Origin: Acididesulfobacillus acetoxydans
GTDB lineage: Bacteria > Bacillota > Desulfitobacteriia > Desulfitobacteriales > Desulfitobacteriaceae
Reading direction: 5' to 3' (one strand)
Length of the DNA: 64,000 bases
Assembly (NCBI RefSeq): GCF_900016645.1
Contig: NZ_CDGJ01000065.1
This document shows, one piece after another, positions 17,513-26,794 of the stretch. The notes below the pieces were generated by a model, which searched no databases, was not told the DNA's origin, and saw only the letters and a list, made by a program, of their open reading frames with translations. The translations under genes and the position numbers were made by a program. How positions within the stretch are numbered: the stretch's first letter is position 1; each line of letters opens with the position of its first letter.

Positions 17513-19429
17513 TCAGTGCATCAAGAGACTCTCGAACTGGGCCTCCAGACCCGCACTGACAGCGGACGTGCTCCCGACGACCTGGGCCGACGGAATATAG
17601 GCCTTGTTATATAGGAAAAAGGTGGAAATCGCGGAAGGCAAGGTATCGGGGGGAAGCGTCACAACAAAACCGCCTTCCTTCGCCGCCAGCGCCGCGGCCA
17701 GCAAAGCATCCCCGTAAGGTTCCCCGCCCGCCACGTCAGCGCGGGAGACCAAGGCCGAGGAAATGTAGAGGGGATACTGTTGGGCAACCTGTTGACTGTC
17801 CAAGATATTCTGAAAGATCTCCTGCTCGGTTCCGTAGCGATCCACCCCACCCCAGCGCTCGACGGCATAGCGGCCGCTCAAAAAGGATTGCAGGCTCGAA
17901 TCAATGACCCCGGTCCCGCCCAAGAGGATAACCGACGAAGGCTTCAGGCTCTCCAGTTCCGCCTGCGTGGAAGCCGGCAGGTCGCCGCTCTCCGTAAGCA
18001 GGATCGGGTTACCTTGTTCGGCCGCAAAAGCATCGGCAGCCAGGGCATCCGGTTCCCCGTATCCGTAGGCCAAATACACCGTCCCCCGCGAGCCCACCCG
18101 AGCCGCAATCTCTGCCGCCGTCGCATACCGGTCAGTCCCTCCCAGCCGCTCCACCGTATAGCCGAGACCGGTCAATTCATTCTGGATGCCGGCCGAGACC
18201 GCTCCGGTCCCTCCGATAATATAGATGTGCGTGGCCCCCAGACTTTTGATCTCAGCCAAAACCCCGCTGTCCAAAGCGGAGGTCCCGGTCATCAGGATCG
18301 GGGCATCCAGTTTCTTGGACAAAGGCACCGCCGTCATCGCGTCTGACAACACGTCATCTCGGGTCAGGATCACGCTGTCCGCTGCACTCCAGCCTTCCTT
18401 AGCGACTTCCACCGACAAAGCGGCATTGTTCCCGCTTTGCCCGCCTAACCTGGGCTGCATCGTAAAGTCCGGCTGCACCTGGATCGAGCCCACGACAGCC
18501 CCCGAGTAAATGAAATTAATGGTTCCCATCTGGGTCGGAGTCAGGTTGAAATGAAACGTCCCGTCAGACAAGGTCGTGAAGGTTTGATTGCCCAAACCCA
18601 AGGCCGACTCATCCAATTGAACCGTGCGGTTGTTTAAGGGATTCCCTTTGCCGTCCACCAAAGTAGCCGTAATCAAACTCGGTTCGTTGAGAACGAGCAC
18701 ACCGGAAGTGGTCACTTTGGCGTTTTCGGCCCCCACCGTAATGCTGCCGACAATCACTCCCCCGTGGATAAAGTTCACCGTTCCCGTCTGAGAAGGGGTC
18801 ATGGAAAAACTGAAGGTGCCGTCCGTCAGAGTCGTCACCGTTTGCGAAGGGGAGCCGACTCCCGAACCGTCGATGGTCACGGCCCGATTGGTCAAGGGAG
18901 CACCGTCAAAACCGGTCAGCTTGGCCGTCACCTGAGTGTTGTCATCGACGGCCAGGCTTCCGCTTAAGACCGTGGCTGTGGCATCGATAACATTGACCGT
19001 TCCCTCGGCCTGGTACCTCTTGCCATATTGGTTAAAAAGCTGCGTAATCGTCAGTTGATAAGTACCCGGGTGAGCAGGAGTCACCCCTGTGACCGAGTAC
19101 CAGCCATTCGATCCGGAAATCGGGTAATCGGTCACCACACCCTGCGCGTCCGTCAAACTGGCGGACACCTGCCCCGAAAAAGGTTCGCCTGTACCGTCAA
19201 ACAGCTGCAGGTTAATCGAACTGACCTCGCCGGTAATCAGGTTGGAATCACCCGGCGTAACGAAAAGCAGGTGATCCAGTGTTTGCACCGTCGCCGCCGC
19301 GGGCTGACCCCCGCCTCCTCCACCGGCCGCCAAGACCGAACCCGGGTTGCCGAACACAGCCGAACCTAAGATCAAGGCCGAAATCAGGGCATAATTCAAC
19401 ACCTTCGTCAAACTTTTCTTCAGATTCAC
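17513..19429 (-). CDS. Surface protein with Ig-like repeats and cell-wall-binding repeat 2 domain
   Basis: Secreted protein anchored non-covalently to the cell wall. GTG start with AGGAGG upstream. Signal peptide about 1-35 (KKSLTKVL, hydrophobic, ending SVLAA), then a Gly run. Residues about 45-330 form several beta-sandwich modules; two of them (ending GTVNFIHGGVIVGSI and GTINFIYSGAVVGSI) are near-duplicates of about 90 residues. Residues about 335-636 are three CWB2 (Pfam PF04122) repeats with the hallmarks IYIIGGTGAVSAG, ERLGGTDRYATAAEIA and VILLGGTGVIDSS. CWB2 triplets bind wall teichoic-type polymers, as in clostridial S-layer proteins. Possible role: S-layer-associated adhesin. Its minus-strand flank is a 75-bp minisatellite. 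Confidence 0.93.
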   Translation of the reverse strand: MNLKKSLTKVLNYALISALILGSAVFGNPGSVLAAGGGGGGQPAAATVQTLDHLLFVTPGDSNLITGEVSSINLQLFDGTGEPFSGQVSASLTDAQGVVTDYPISGSNGWYSVTGVTPAHPGTYQLTITQLFNQYGKRYQAEGTVNVIDATATVLSGSLAVDDNTQVTAKLTGFDGAPLTNRAVTIDGSGVGSPSQTVTTLTDGTFSFSMTPSQTGTVNFIHGGVIVGSITVGAENAKVTTSGVLVLNEPSLITATLVDGKGNPLNNRTVQLDESALGLGNQTFTTLSDGTFHFNLTPTQMGTINFIYSGAVVGSIQVQPDFTMQPRLGGQSGNNAALSVEVAKEGWSAADSVILTRDDVLSDAMTAVPLSKKLDAPILMTGTSALDSGVLAEIKSLGATHIYIIGGTGAVSAGIQNELTGLGYTVERLGGTDRYATAAEIAARVGSRGTVYLAYGYGEPDALAADAFAAEQGNPILLTESGDLPASTQAELESLKPSSVILLGGTGVIDSSLQSFLSGRYAVERWGGVDRYGTEQEIFQNILDSQQVAQQYPLYISSALVSRADVAGGEPYGDALLAAALAAKEGGFVVTLPPDTLPSAISTFFLYNKAYIPSAQVVGSTSAVSAGLEAQFESLLMH

Positions 19430-19539
19430 ACGAGCCGTCCTCCTCTTTAAGTACTATCGCGGCTAAACCCACCTAAGACATCTCAAGAGTCCCCCGGGCC
19501 ATACCCTCCCCGGGGTTTCTCAAGAATCCCCAGACCAGA

Positions 19540-19885
19540 ATACTCCGGACACCTTAAGAATACCTCAAACCCAAATCCACGGGAACACCTTGGGACTCTC
19601 CCGAATCCGAACTCACCGAAACGCCTTGAGACCATCCCCCGATCCGAACCCATCGGAACACCTTGAGACTCTCTCCCGAATCCGAACTCACCGAAACGCC
19701 TTGAGACTCTTCCCCGATCCGAACCCATCGGAACACCTTGAGGCTCTCTCCCGAATCCGAACTCACCGAAACGCCTTGAGACTCTTCCCCGATCCGAACC
19801 CATCGGAACACCTTGAGACTCTCTCTCGGACCCGAACTTACCGAAACGCCTTGAGACTCTCCCTGACCGGAACCCACCAGGAATC
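19540..19885. repeat. Two-part minisatellite, about 75-bp period
   Basis: Alternating 37- and 38-bp half-units beginning CTTGAGACTC and continuing either TTCCCCGATCCGAACCCATC or TCTCCCGAATCCGAACTCAC; roughly nine half-units. It lies directly upstream of the CWB2 protein gene. Frames reading through it (MGSDRGRVSRRFGEFGFGRE-type) are repeat artefacts without start signals. Confidence 0.92.
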
Positions 19886-20204
19886 GTCCTAACTCTTAGA
19901 CCCGAACACACCCCGGCAACGAACTCTTGCTCAGTATAGCAGGCGCAGATGGCGTATTTTTGGAGAAATTATCAAGATTTAATTAAGACGGGCTCCGAGC
20001 AGAGTATCCGGCCGGCGCTTCTGCCGATGTAATGCCGGCTGGTTTCGGAACCAAATTCCGAGGTTTTCCCGCGCACGTTTTATAATATCTCTTCACTCAG
20101 GCAGGATTTCCCACGATTCTGGCGAACTGAATAGAAAATTGCGGCTACTTGTCGAATTTTTCCCATCCAGAAAGACAGCCGGCGTGAAAAAGGAGGCCTT
20201 GTGA

Positions 20205-22628
20205 ATGAAGCAGGACAATTCTCCCAAACTCACACCTTTAAACATTGCTCTGATCTATGCCGTTTTTTCAGGCATTTGGATCCTCGTTTCCGATCGCTGG
20301 GTCAAGCTCGCCGCCCCCGACCTGCATACCGCAGAAGTCCTTTCCACCCTGAAAGGCTGGCTTTTTGTCCTCGTCACCGCAGTCTTGCTTTATTTTCTCA
20401 TCCGTCGGGCCGTGAACGCCCTGAAAAACTCGGAGGCCTCCTTGGCCCGACAGTTCTCACGGCTTGAGGAGGCCCACGCCGAATTGGAAGCCACTTACGA
20501 AGAACTCGTCGAGGCCCAGGCAGAAGTCGCCGCCGGCGAAGCCCGCTACCGGGCCATGTTTGAACATATGATGAGCGCGGTCGCGGTTTACGAGGTGCGG
20601 GACAATGGTCAGGACTTTGTCTTCCGGGACATTAATCCCGCCGCCGAGCAAATCGACGGCTTAGTCAGAGAAGAGACCGTCGGCCGCTCCCTCCTGGAAC
20701 TCTATGCCGAAGCGGATATCCGCGGTTTTCTGGCGGCCTTCCGCCAGGTCTGGCGAACGGGGGAATCCGTCCACTTCCCCGCCACCTTTTATGAGGACGG
20801 ACGCCTCAAAGGCTGGCGGGAAAATGAAATTTATAAACTGCCTTCCGGCGAAATCGTCGCCATCTTCAATGATGTCACATCCCAAAAAGAAGCCGAAGAA
20901 GCGCTTTGGCAAGAGAAGGAAAAAGCCCAGGTAACCCTGGACTCCATTGGCGACGCCGTCATCACCACCGACACGCGCGGGCGGGTCGACTACCTCAATC
21001 CGCGGGCCGAACAGCTGACGGGACGTCCCGCCCGCCAGGCCCCGGGACTGCCCATCGAAGACGTCTTTCCCATCGTCCACGAAGAAAGCGGGAACCCCGT
21101 TGAAAACCCCGTGCAGCGTTGTCTGCGCGAAGGGCGGATCGTGGGCCTCGCCAACCACACGGTCCTCGTCCATCCCGACGGGCGCCGCATTCCGATTGAG
21201 GACACCGCCGCGCCCATCCGCAACCGCAACGGTCAGATCGTCGGCAGCGTTTTGGTCTTTCACGACGTGAGCAAAAACCGTAAACTCCTGCGCCAGCTCA
21301 CCCACCAAGCCTACCATGACAGCCTCACGGGCTTGCCCAACCGGCACTTGTTCAACGAACACCTCAGGCAGGCCCTGGCCCACGCCCAACGCCTGCACTG
21401 CAAAAGCGCCGTTCTCTTCCTCGACATTGATCGTTTCAAACTGATCAATGATACTCTGGGGCATTCCCAAGGGGACGTTTTTTTGCGCGAAGCTTCCGCC
21501 CGGATCAGCCGGGTACTCCGTTCCGAAGACACCGTCTCCCGTTGGGGCGGAGATGAATTCGTCATCCTTCTGCCGGAACTCTCTCAGGCTGAGCATGCCG
21601 CCAAGGCCGCCCGGAAAATCATCCGCGCTTTCGCCACCCCCTTCCGCCTCAACCGACAGGAGATCTTCGTCACCCCCAGCATCGGCATCAGCCTTTATCC
21701 GGACGACGGCGCCTTGGCCGAGGAATTGATCAAGCAGGCGGATACGGCTATGTATCGGGCCAAAGAGCTGGGAGGCGGCCGTTATCAATTCTTCACGGAT
21801 TCCCTCAACCAACTCATTAAGGAGCGCATGACCATTGAAAATCTTTTACGTAAAGCCCTGGAACGGGCGGAACTCGTGCTGTATTACCAACCCCAGGTTG
21901 ACCTGCTCAGCGGCGCCATCGTCGGCGTCGAAGCTTTGCTGCGCTGGCACACCACGCTCGAAGGTCTGTCCCCGGAAGGCTTGGTCATGCCCGGCACCTT
22001 CATCCCGGCAGCGGAAGAGACCGGGCTGATCATCCCGATCGGCTGGTGGGTCCTGCGTTCTGCCTGTGCGCAGAGCCGCGCTTGGCGTACCCAAGGATAT
22101 CCTCCCCTGCGCATGGCCGTCAATATCTCGGCCCGGCAGCTGCGCGACGGAAACTTTATCCGCGATCTGCAGGAGATCATCGCCGCCGGCGACCTCGACC
22201 CGGAATGGCTGGAATTGGAAATCACCGAGAGCGTTATCATTGAGAATGCGGCGGCCACCGTTGAATTACTGCAACAGATCAAACGCCTGGGCGTGCGAAT
22301 TTCCTTGGACGATTTCGGCACCGGCTATTCCTCCCTCAATTACCTGCGCCGCCTGCCCATTGACACTCTGAAAATCGACAAGAGCTTCATTGAAAACATC
22401 GCCCTAGATACAAAAGGAGCCAAAGTAGTGACCGGGATCATCCAACTGGCGCATAGCCTTGATCTGACTGTCTTGGCGGAAGGGGTGGAAACCCCTGCCC
22501 AGCGGCTCTTCTTGCTCGCCAACCGTTGCGACGTCATGCAAGGCTTCCTCTTCAGCCGCCCGGTTCCGGCGGAAGAAATGGAAAGGCTGCTTGCCGGCAT
22601 CAATTCTGTTGTCCCAAACGTCTTTTGA
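20205..22628 (+). CDS. Membrane-bound PAS-PAS-GGDEF-EAL cyclic-di-GMP regulator
   Basis: 807-residue sensor making and/or degrading c-di-GMP. Two membrane helices (about 12-32, 50-68), a coiled coil (75-112), PAS1 (about 113-235), PAS2 (236-358), GGDEF (366-530) and EAL (540-795). The cyclase site is intact (WGGDEFVILLPE, about 446) with an RSED product-inhibition I-site five residues before it. The phosphodiesterase site is also intact: GVEALLRWH, EITESVIIEN, DDFGTGYSSLNYL, KIDKSFI and AEGVETPAQ. Both activities are therefore possible. ATG with GGAGG eight bases upstream. One of only two plus-strand genes here. A piece of its PAS2 region is duplicated downstream at 23119-23279. Confidence 0.96.
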   Translation: MKQDNSPKLTPLNIALIYAVFSGIWILVSDRWVKLAAPDLHTAEVLSTLKGWLFVLVTAVLLYFLIRRAVNALKNSEASLARQFSRLEEAHAELEATYEELVEAQAEVAAGEARYRAMFEHMMSAVAVYEVRDNGQDFVFRDINPAAEQIDGLVREETVGRSLLELYAEADIRGFLAAFRQVWRTGESVHFPATFYEDGRLKGWRENEIYKLPSGEIVAIFNDVTSQKEAEEALWQEKEKAQVTLDSIGDAVITTDTRGRVDYLNPRAEQLTGRPARQAPGLPIEDVFPIVHEESGNPVENPVQRCLREGRIVGLANHTVLVHPDGRRIPIEDTAAPIRNRNGQIVGSVLVFHDVSKNRKLLRQLTHQAYHDSLTGLPNRHLFNEHLRQALAHAQRLHCKSAVLFLDIDRFKLINDTLGHSQGDVFLREASARISRVLRSEDTVSRWGGDEFVILLPELSQAEHAAKAARKIIRAFATPFRLNRQEIFVTPSIGISLYPDDGALAEELIKQADTAMYRAKELGGGRYQFFTDSLNQLIKERMTIENLLRKALERAELVLYYQPQVDLLSGAIVGVEALLRWHTTLEGLSPEGLVMPGTFIPAAEETGLIIPIGWWVLRSACAQSRAWRTQGYPPLRMAVNISARQLRDGNFIRDLQEIIAAGDLDPEWLELEITESVIIENAAATVELLQQIKRLGVRISLDDFGTGYSSLNYLRRLPIDTLKIDKSFIENIALDTKGAKVVTGIIQLAHSLDLTVLAEGVETPAQRLFLLANRCDVMQGFLFSRPVPAEEMERLLAGINSVVPNVF

Positions 22629-23118
22629 ATCTGCTTTCTTGTCTCTCTCCCAGGCCAATTCCCGTGTTCGTCCACAAATACCGCGTTAAACTTCTCTTGA
22701 TCTTTGAGTATCTCAAAAGCGCCAAATAATTTATCCGACATGTCTAAAACCCTGGTTTCACCGTTGTCAAAAACCTATGCTCAGGGTATAGCCACTACCT
22801 GGCGTTACTTTCGCAACTTTGCGTGGGCCAGTCGCAGAATATTCCTTCACCCTTTGATCCGGTATAGCATGTGCCATGCCAACAGCCCCTATTTCAGCGG
22901 TTCTATTGGAAATAAGTCCTTGTGCATTTGCGCAAGATTCGGTTAGATTATACCATTTCTTGCCTGAAGTGAAAGTGCGAAGCGCAAACCTATCCGCCAA
23001 CGCTTCGATCCGTAACGCCCAGCCACTCCGTCAGATGGTGGGCGAAAAGACGATTTTCCAGCAACGCCCATCTTACACTCCATTGTCGACTACGAATAAG
23101 CCGATACTCTCAAGGTCT
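22629..23118. other. Gene-free stretch after the GGDEF-EAL gene
   Basis: About 490 bp with no recognisable gene, repeat or terminator; short frames on both strands lack start signals and similarity to anything I know. Confidence 0.4.
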
Positions 23119-23279
23119 TCCACCGACACGCATGGGCGGGTCGACTACCTCAATCCTCGGGCCGAGCTGCTGACAGGACACTCCTCCCGTCAAGCCCTGG
23201 GCCTGCCCATCGAAGACGTCTTTCCCATCGTCAACGAAGAAAGCAGAAAATCCGCCGCAGACCCTGTGCAGCGTTGTTA
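23119..23279 (+). pseudogene. Duplicated PAS-domain fragment of the GGDEF-EAL gene
   Basis: Encodes DTHGRVDYLNPRAELLTGHS to NEESRKSAADPVQRC, which lines up without gaps with PAS2 of the 20205-22628 protein (nucleotides about 20963-21121) at roughly 80% DNA identity, then stops. No start codon or flanking domain. It is a partial duplicate, or the remains of a second such sensor gene. Confidence 0.85.
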
Positions 23280-23322
23280 AGCATTGTCTGCAGTTGCTTT
23301 ATCTGAACAAGTCGACTTCACT

Positions 23323-23604
23323 TCATACATCGGCCAAAAGCTCCTTCATCATCTGGTCGACATCAGTATAGCCTTTAACCGAAGGGTCACGGCTGATGCG
23401 CTCAGCCTCTTCCATCGCGGCAATCGTCTCGGTATTCGGACCCTCAAGGGCAATGTCAAACGGAATTCTCTGCTGACGCACGGCCTGACGCAGGAAAATA
23501 TTGAAGGCCGTCGTCATGTTCATTCCGAGCTCAGAGAAAAGCTGCTCAGCCTGTTTTTTTAATTCGACATCCATACGAATGCTTATATTCGTCGTCTCAG
23601 CCAT
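23323..23604 (-). CDS. RelB/DinJ family antitoxin (no toxin partner seen)
   Basis: Ribbon-helix-helix antitoxin of about 93 residues. TTNISIRMDVELKKQAEQLF and LGMNMTTAFNIFLRQAV are the classic RelB/DinJ DNA-binding domain; the C-terminal half (DVDQMMKELLADV) should bind a YafQ/RelE-type toxin. I start at the ATG at 23604, with GGAG nine bases upstream; ATGs at 23610 and 23613 are alternatives. In the usual order the toxin gene follows, but here the next bases are the PAS fragment on the opposite strand, so the antitoxin appears orphaned. Confidence 0.88.
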   Translation of the reverse strand: MAETTNISIRMDVELKKQAEQLFSELGMNMTTAFNIFLRQAVRQQRIPFDIALEGPNTETIAAMEEAERISRDPSVKGYTDVDQMMKELLADV

Positions 23605-23634
23605 AATCATCATCAGCTCCTTGCTTTAGCATAT

Positions 23635-23835
23635 TCAATATATCACAAAATACGTGCATCGTAAATACCACGCACAAGGATAAAAAATCTGGTCAATATT
23701 CTCATCCTGAGTGACAGAAAACTTAACGTCTAGACTAGGCTTCTCGTCGGTCTTGACATACCCTGGATTCTTCTCAAAAATAATATCCTGCACCCAAAAA
23801 TTATCGAAAATCAGAGCACTCTTTGCCTTGTCCAT
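23635..23835 (-). pseudogene. Truncated SecB-like chaperone gene
   Basis: MDKAKSALIFDNFWVQDIIF followed by EKNPGY and LDVKFSVTQDEN resembles the N-terminal third of SecB-like proteins (family about 135-150 residues), after which the frame diverges and stops at 66 residues. SecB-like chaperones in Bacillota are often found with toxin-antitoxin genes. Overlaps the small gene upstream by about 35 bases. The family call rests on pattern memory and is moderate. Confidence 0.5.
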
Positions 23836-23992
23836 TTTTGTCTTCGTCTTCCTCATCGATGAAAAACTGACCCGGCACGCCTTCGACGATTTCAAAGCCA
23901 GCCTTAATAAGCCGTTGCTTAAGCTCGTCATCGGAGATACTGTTGTAATACTTCTCTATTTCTGCGAGTTGGGCCTTAATCTCATCCAGCAC
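23801..23992 (-). CDS. Small acidic hypothetical protein
   Basis: 63 residues from a GTG with AAGGGG six bases upstream. Begins LDEIKAQLAEIEKYYNSISD and contains the well-formed stretch ELKQRLIKAGFEIVEGVPGQ, ending in an acidic FIDEEDEDK run. Predicted helical then a short beta segment. Sequence quality looks protein-like, but I do not recognise a family. It overlaps the truncated SecB-like gene, so the two were probably translationally coupled. Confidence 0.55.
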   Translation of the reverse strand: MLDEIKAQLAEIEKYYNSISDDELKQRLIKAGFEIVEGVPGQFFIDEEDEDKNGQGKECSDFR

Positions 23993-24148
23993 ACAAATCC
24001 CCTTCCTTTCACTAAGCGAGTGACTTTTATCAGCACACGCATGACGGCCGGAATAGCGCAATCCCTTTCGCTCTTAAAAGTTCGGACCGTGGCTCCGTAA
24101 AACCAAGCCGCCATGACAACGAAGTCGGTCCGCACAGCGCCGGCACGC

Positions 24149-25546
24149 TTACCCCCGGCACATCTCCCGCGCCTCTTCCCAGGACATGCAAAGTCTGATG
24201 ATATCTTCTTCCACCAGCGGGTTCCCGCTCTGCACCTCGATAAACTCCAGATCCGTCAAAGCCAGAATCCCATGCCGCATTCCGGCGGGGATCTCCAACA
24301 CGTCCCCGGCCTCCACCCGCCGCATCACTCCATCCCGGGCAAATTCCCCTTCGCCCTGAATCACGGTCCAGACCTCGCTCCGGTGGCGATGCTGCTGGTA
24401 GCTCAGGTTCTTCCCGGCCTCTACAGCTATCCTTTTGGTCAAGACCTCCCTGCCGTCGGCAAAGGATGTATAGTCCAAAACCCTGTACCAGCCCCAGCGC
24501 CGCTCTTCATACATTGGCCGTCCGTTCAGGTGCCCGACAAGCTCCTTCACCCGTGGGCTTGCGTCCCGCCGGGTAACGAGGATGCCGTCCGGTCCTGCCG
24601 CCACGATGAGGTCTTGGCAGCCGAGCACGGCCACCGGGATATCCAGCTCGTTCAGCACGTGCGTTCTCACACTGTCCGCACTGAGGATTCCCCTGCCGCT
24701 GACCGGCTCTGTCATCTCGTCCGTTAAAGTATTCCAGGTTCCAAGGTCTTTCCATTCACCGTCATAGTCCACCACCACGATATGTTCGGTTTTCTCGACC
24801 ACTTCGTAGTCGAAGCTGTTCTTCGGCAGTTCCCCATACTGTTCCAGGAGTTCCTGATAATTTTCCGAGAAACCCATCTCCCGCAGCCGATCCAGCGCGA
24901 AGCCCAGACGAAAAGCAAAGATACCGCAGTTCCAGAGCGCTCCCTGATCCATCAAGGCCTGGGCTGTCTCTGTGTCGGGCTTTTCCCGGAAAGCTCTGAC
25001 TCCGCGGAAGGACGATTCGTCATTTTGTCCGTCATTTCGTTGGGTGAGCCGCTCGGCATATTCCGGGATAATGTAACCGTACTTTGTCGAGGGAAAAGAG
25101 GGAACAACCCCCATGAGGGCCAGCTCCGCCCCGGAATCGCGCAGAGCCGTCTCCAAAGACTGCGCTCTGCGGAAGAAGCGGTCTTCCACATAGGGATCCA
25201 CCGGCAGGACCATGACAACCTCGTCGCGCGCCACCCCGGCCACAGAGTGCAAATAGCCGGCAGCCAGCGCTATGGCCGGAAAAGTATCCCTCCGCTCGGG
25301 CTCAACGATCAGCCGGACATCCGGACCCAATTGACTCTGGACCATGTCCACCTGAGCCCGTCCCGTGGCGATCACGGCAGAATCCGCTAAACCCGCCGCG
25401 CCCAGTTGCCCCCAAACCCTCTGGACCATAGATACCGGGCTCCCCGCTTCGTCGCGCAGAACCTTCAGGAATTGCTTCGATCGGGCATCATTAGACAATG
25501 GCCACAGCCTTTTCCCGGAACCGCCTGACAGTAGAACTAAATGCAT
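24149..25546 (-). CDS. manC: Mannose-1-phosphate guanylyltransferase/mannose-6-phosphate isomerase
   Basis: Makes GDP-mannose from mannose-1-phosphate and GTP, feeding gmd and rmd upstream. N-terminal nucleotidyltransferase (about 1-330) with LLSGGSGKRLWPLSN, the pyrophosphorylase motif, EPERRDTFPAIALAA, VLPVDPYV and FREKPD; C-terminal cupin (about 340-460) with the isomerase-type motif QQHRHRSEVWTVIQGEG. Start at the ATG at 25546 (GGGGGA upstream); the frame opens earlier but the family begins at MHLVLLSGG. Last gene of the 24-43 kb glycan operon. About 465 residues, normal for the bifunctional type. Confidence 0.95.
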   Translation of the reverse strand: MHLVLLSGGSGKRLWPLSNDARSKQFLKVLRDEAGSPVSMVQRVWGQLGAAGLADSAVIATGRAQVDMVQSQLGPDVRLIVEPERRDTFPAIALAAGYLHSVAGVARDEVVMVLPVDPYVEDRFFRRAQSLETALRDSGAELALMGVVPSFPSTKYGYIIPEYAERLTQRNDGQNDESSFRGVRAFREKPDTETAQALMDQGALWNCGIFAFRLGFALDRLREMGFSENYQELLEQYGELPKNSFDYEVVEKTEHIVVVDYDGEWKDLGTWNTLTDEMTEPVSGRGILSADSVRTHVLNELDIPVAVLGCQDLIVAAGPDGILVTRRDASPRVKELVGHLNGRPMYEERRWGWYRVLDYTSFADGREVLTKRIAVEAGKNLSYQQHRHRSEVWTVIQGEGEFARDGVMRRVEAGDVLEIPAGMRHGILALTDLEFIEVQSGNPLVEEDIIRLCMSWEEAREMCRG

Positions 25547-25690
25547 GATCTTTTCCCCCATATCAAAATATACGCCTGCCATTCGTCGAACTCCTCGTAC
25601 CCTGTGCTGACTGCCAACGCATAATCACCGACGTCTGCCACCATCTTAAGGCACGCGCCTACCCGCGTGTCTATAACACGTGTCCGGAAA

Positions 25691-26794
25691 TCACACCATC
25701 CCCTCAATGAGCTTGGTGAAAGCTTCTTTAAACTTCTCTTTACCGAAGCGCTCCGCTTCCGCCCTGAGGCGCTCCGGCCTGAAGGCCCCGTCTGCCCCCG
25801 CCAAGGATCTCTCCAGACGCACAATGCCCTCCTCCAATCCCGCCACACTTTGCTCAGCAAAAAGGATGCCCGTTTCTCCGTCCCGGAGAATATCCAAGGC
25901 ACCTCCTCTGTTATAAGCGACCACGGGACAGCCGGACGCCAAGGCTTCCACCATCGTCAGACCGAAATCCTCTTCTCCCGGGAAGAGAAAACCCTTCGCT
26001 CTGGCTAAACAATCAGCAACCGCTTCTTCACTCTGCCAACCGAGAAACCGGATATCCGCCCCTGTCGGACACTTTCGTTTGAGGGCTTCTTCTTCAGGCC
26101 CGACACCGATGACGAGGAGTCGCCGCTGCAGACGAAGACAAGCCTCGACGGCTAAATCCACACGCTTGTAGGAAACCAGCCGGGAAACGACAACGTAATA
26201 ATCCTCCCTGGGCTCATCCGCGCGGAAGCGGCTGAGATCCACCGGCGGGGCCAGAACGGAAGAGGCCGCACCATAATGTTTGCGGATGCGCGCAGCCACG
26301 GATCGTGAAATGGCGACAAACCGATCCACCCGCTGGGCACTGATATAATCCCAGAGGCGAATCCGGTGAAGAGACCAGGCCGCCAGCCAGCGCTTCGGCC
26401 CATGAAGGGTATGGACGTAATCGTAGTACATATCCCAGGCATAGCGCATCGGGGTATAACAATAACAGACGTGCAAGGTTTCCGGGCGGGTCAGAACCCC
26501 CTTGGCGCAGGCGTGCGAACTGCTGATCACGAGATCATAACCGCTCAAATCAAACTGCTCGAAAGCATAGGGCATCCAGGGCAAGAGCCTTTGATGCCGC
26601 CGCAGCCATCGGGGCAGACGTTGCAGAAAAGATGTGCGCACATCCGCCTGAGCCAGGCAGTCGGCTAGTTTTTCCGGCTCAAATAAAGTGGTATAGATCG
26701 GTGCCTCGGGGAACAGTTCGCGCAGAACGCAGAGAACCCGCTCGGCGCCTCCCATATTCGTGAGCCAGTCATGGACAAGAGCAACTTTCATCAT
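25691..26794 (-). CDS. Glycosyltransferase family 4 (WbaZ-like mannosyltransferase type)
   Basis: Cytoplasmic retaining glycosyltransferase with GT-B fold; 367 residues. N-terminal KVALVHDWLTNMGGAERVL is typical of the mannosyl/rhamnosyltransferase WbaZ group; C-terminal donor domain has YYVVVSRLVSYKRVDLAVEA and the E-x7-E signature GEEDFGLTMVEALASGCPVV. Likely adds a mannose or 6-deoxyhexose unit from a GDP sugar, given the GDP-mannose genes around it. Its start overlaps the stop of the preceding gene by four bases (ATGA). Confidence 0.92.
   Translation of the reverse strand: MMKVALVHDWLTNMGGAERVLCVLRELFPEAPIYTTLFEPEKLADCLAQADVRTSFLQRLPRWLRRHQRLLPWMPYAFEQFDLSGYDLVISSSHACAKGVLTRPETLHVCYCYTPMRYAWDMYYDYVHTLHGPKRWLAAWSLHRIRLWDYISAQRVDRFVAISRSVAARIRKHYGAASSVLAPPVDLSRFRADEPREDYYVVVSRLVSYKRVDLAVEACLRLQRRLLVIGVGPEEEALKRKCPTGADIRFLGWQSEEAVADCLARAKGFLFPGEEDFGLTMVEALASGCPVVAYNRGGALDILRDGETGILFAEQSVAGLEEGIVRLERSLAGADGAFRPERLRAEAERFGKEKFKEAFTKLIEGMV

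Noticed and set aside
19483..19911. Arg/Gly-rich repeat protein on the minus strand
   Set aside because: Produced by the 75-bp minisatellite in several frames on both strands; no start signals.
19930..20204. Cyclic-di-GMP riboswitch before the GGDEF-EAL gene
   Set aside because: I looked for the conserved core of known c-di-GMP riboswitches and could not find it by eye.
20661..21812. Minus-strand open frame of about 383 codons
   Set aside because: Antisense of the GGDEF-EAL gene, whose domains are complete and intact.
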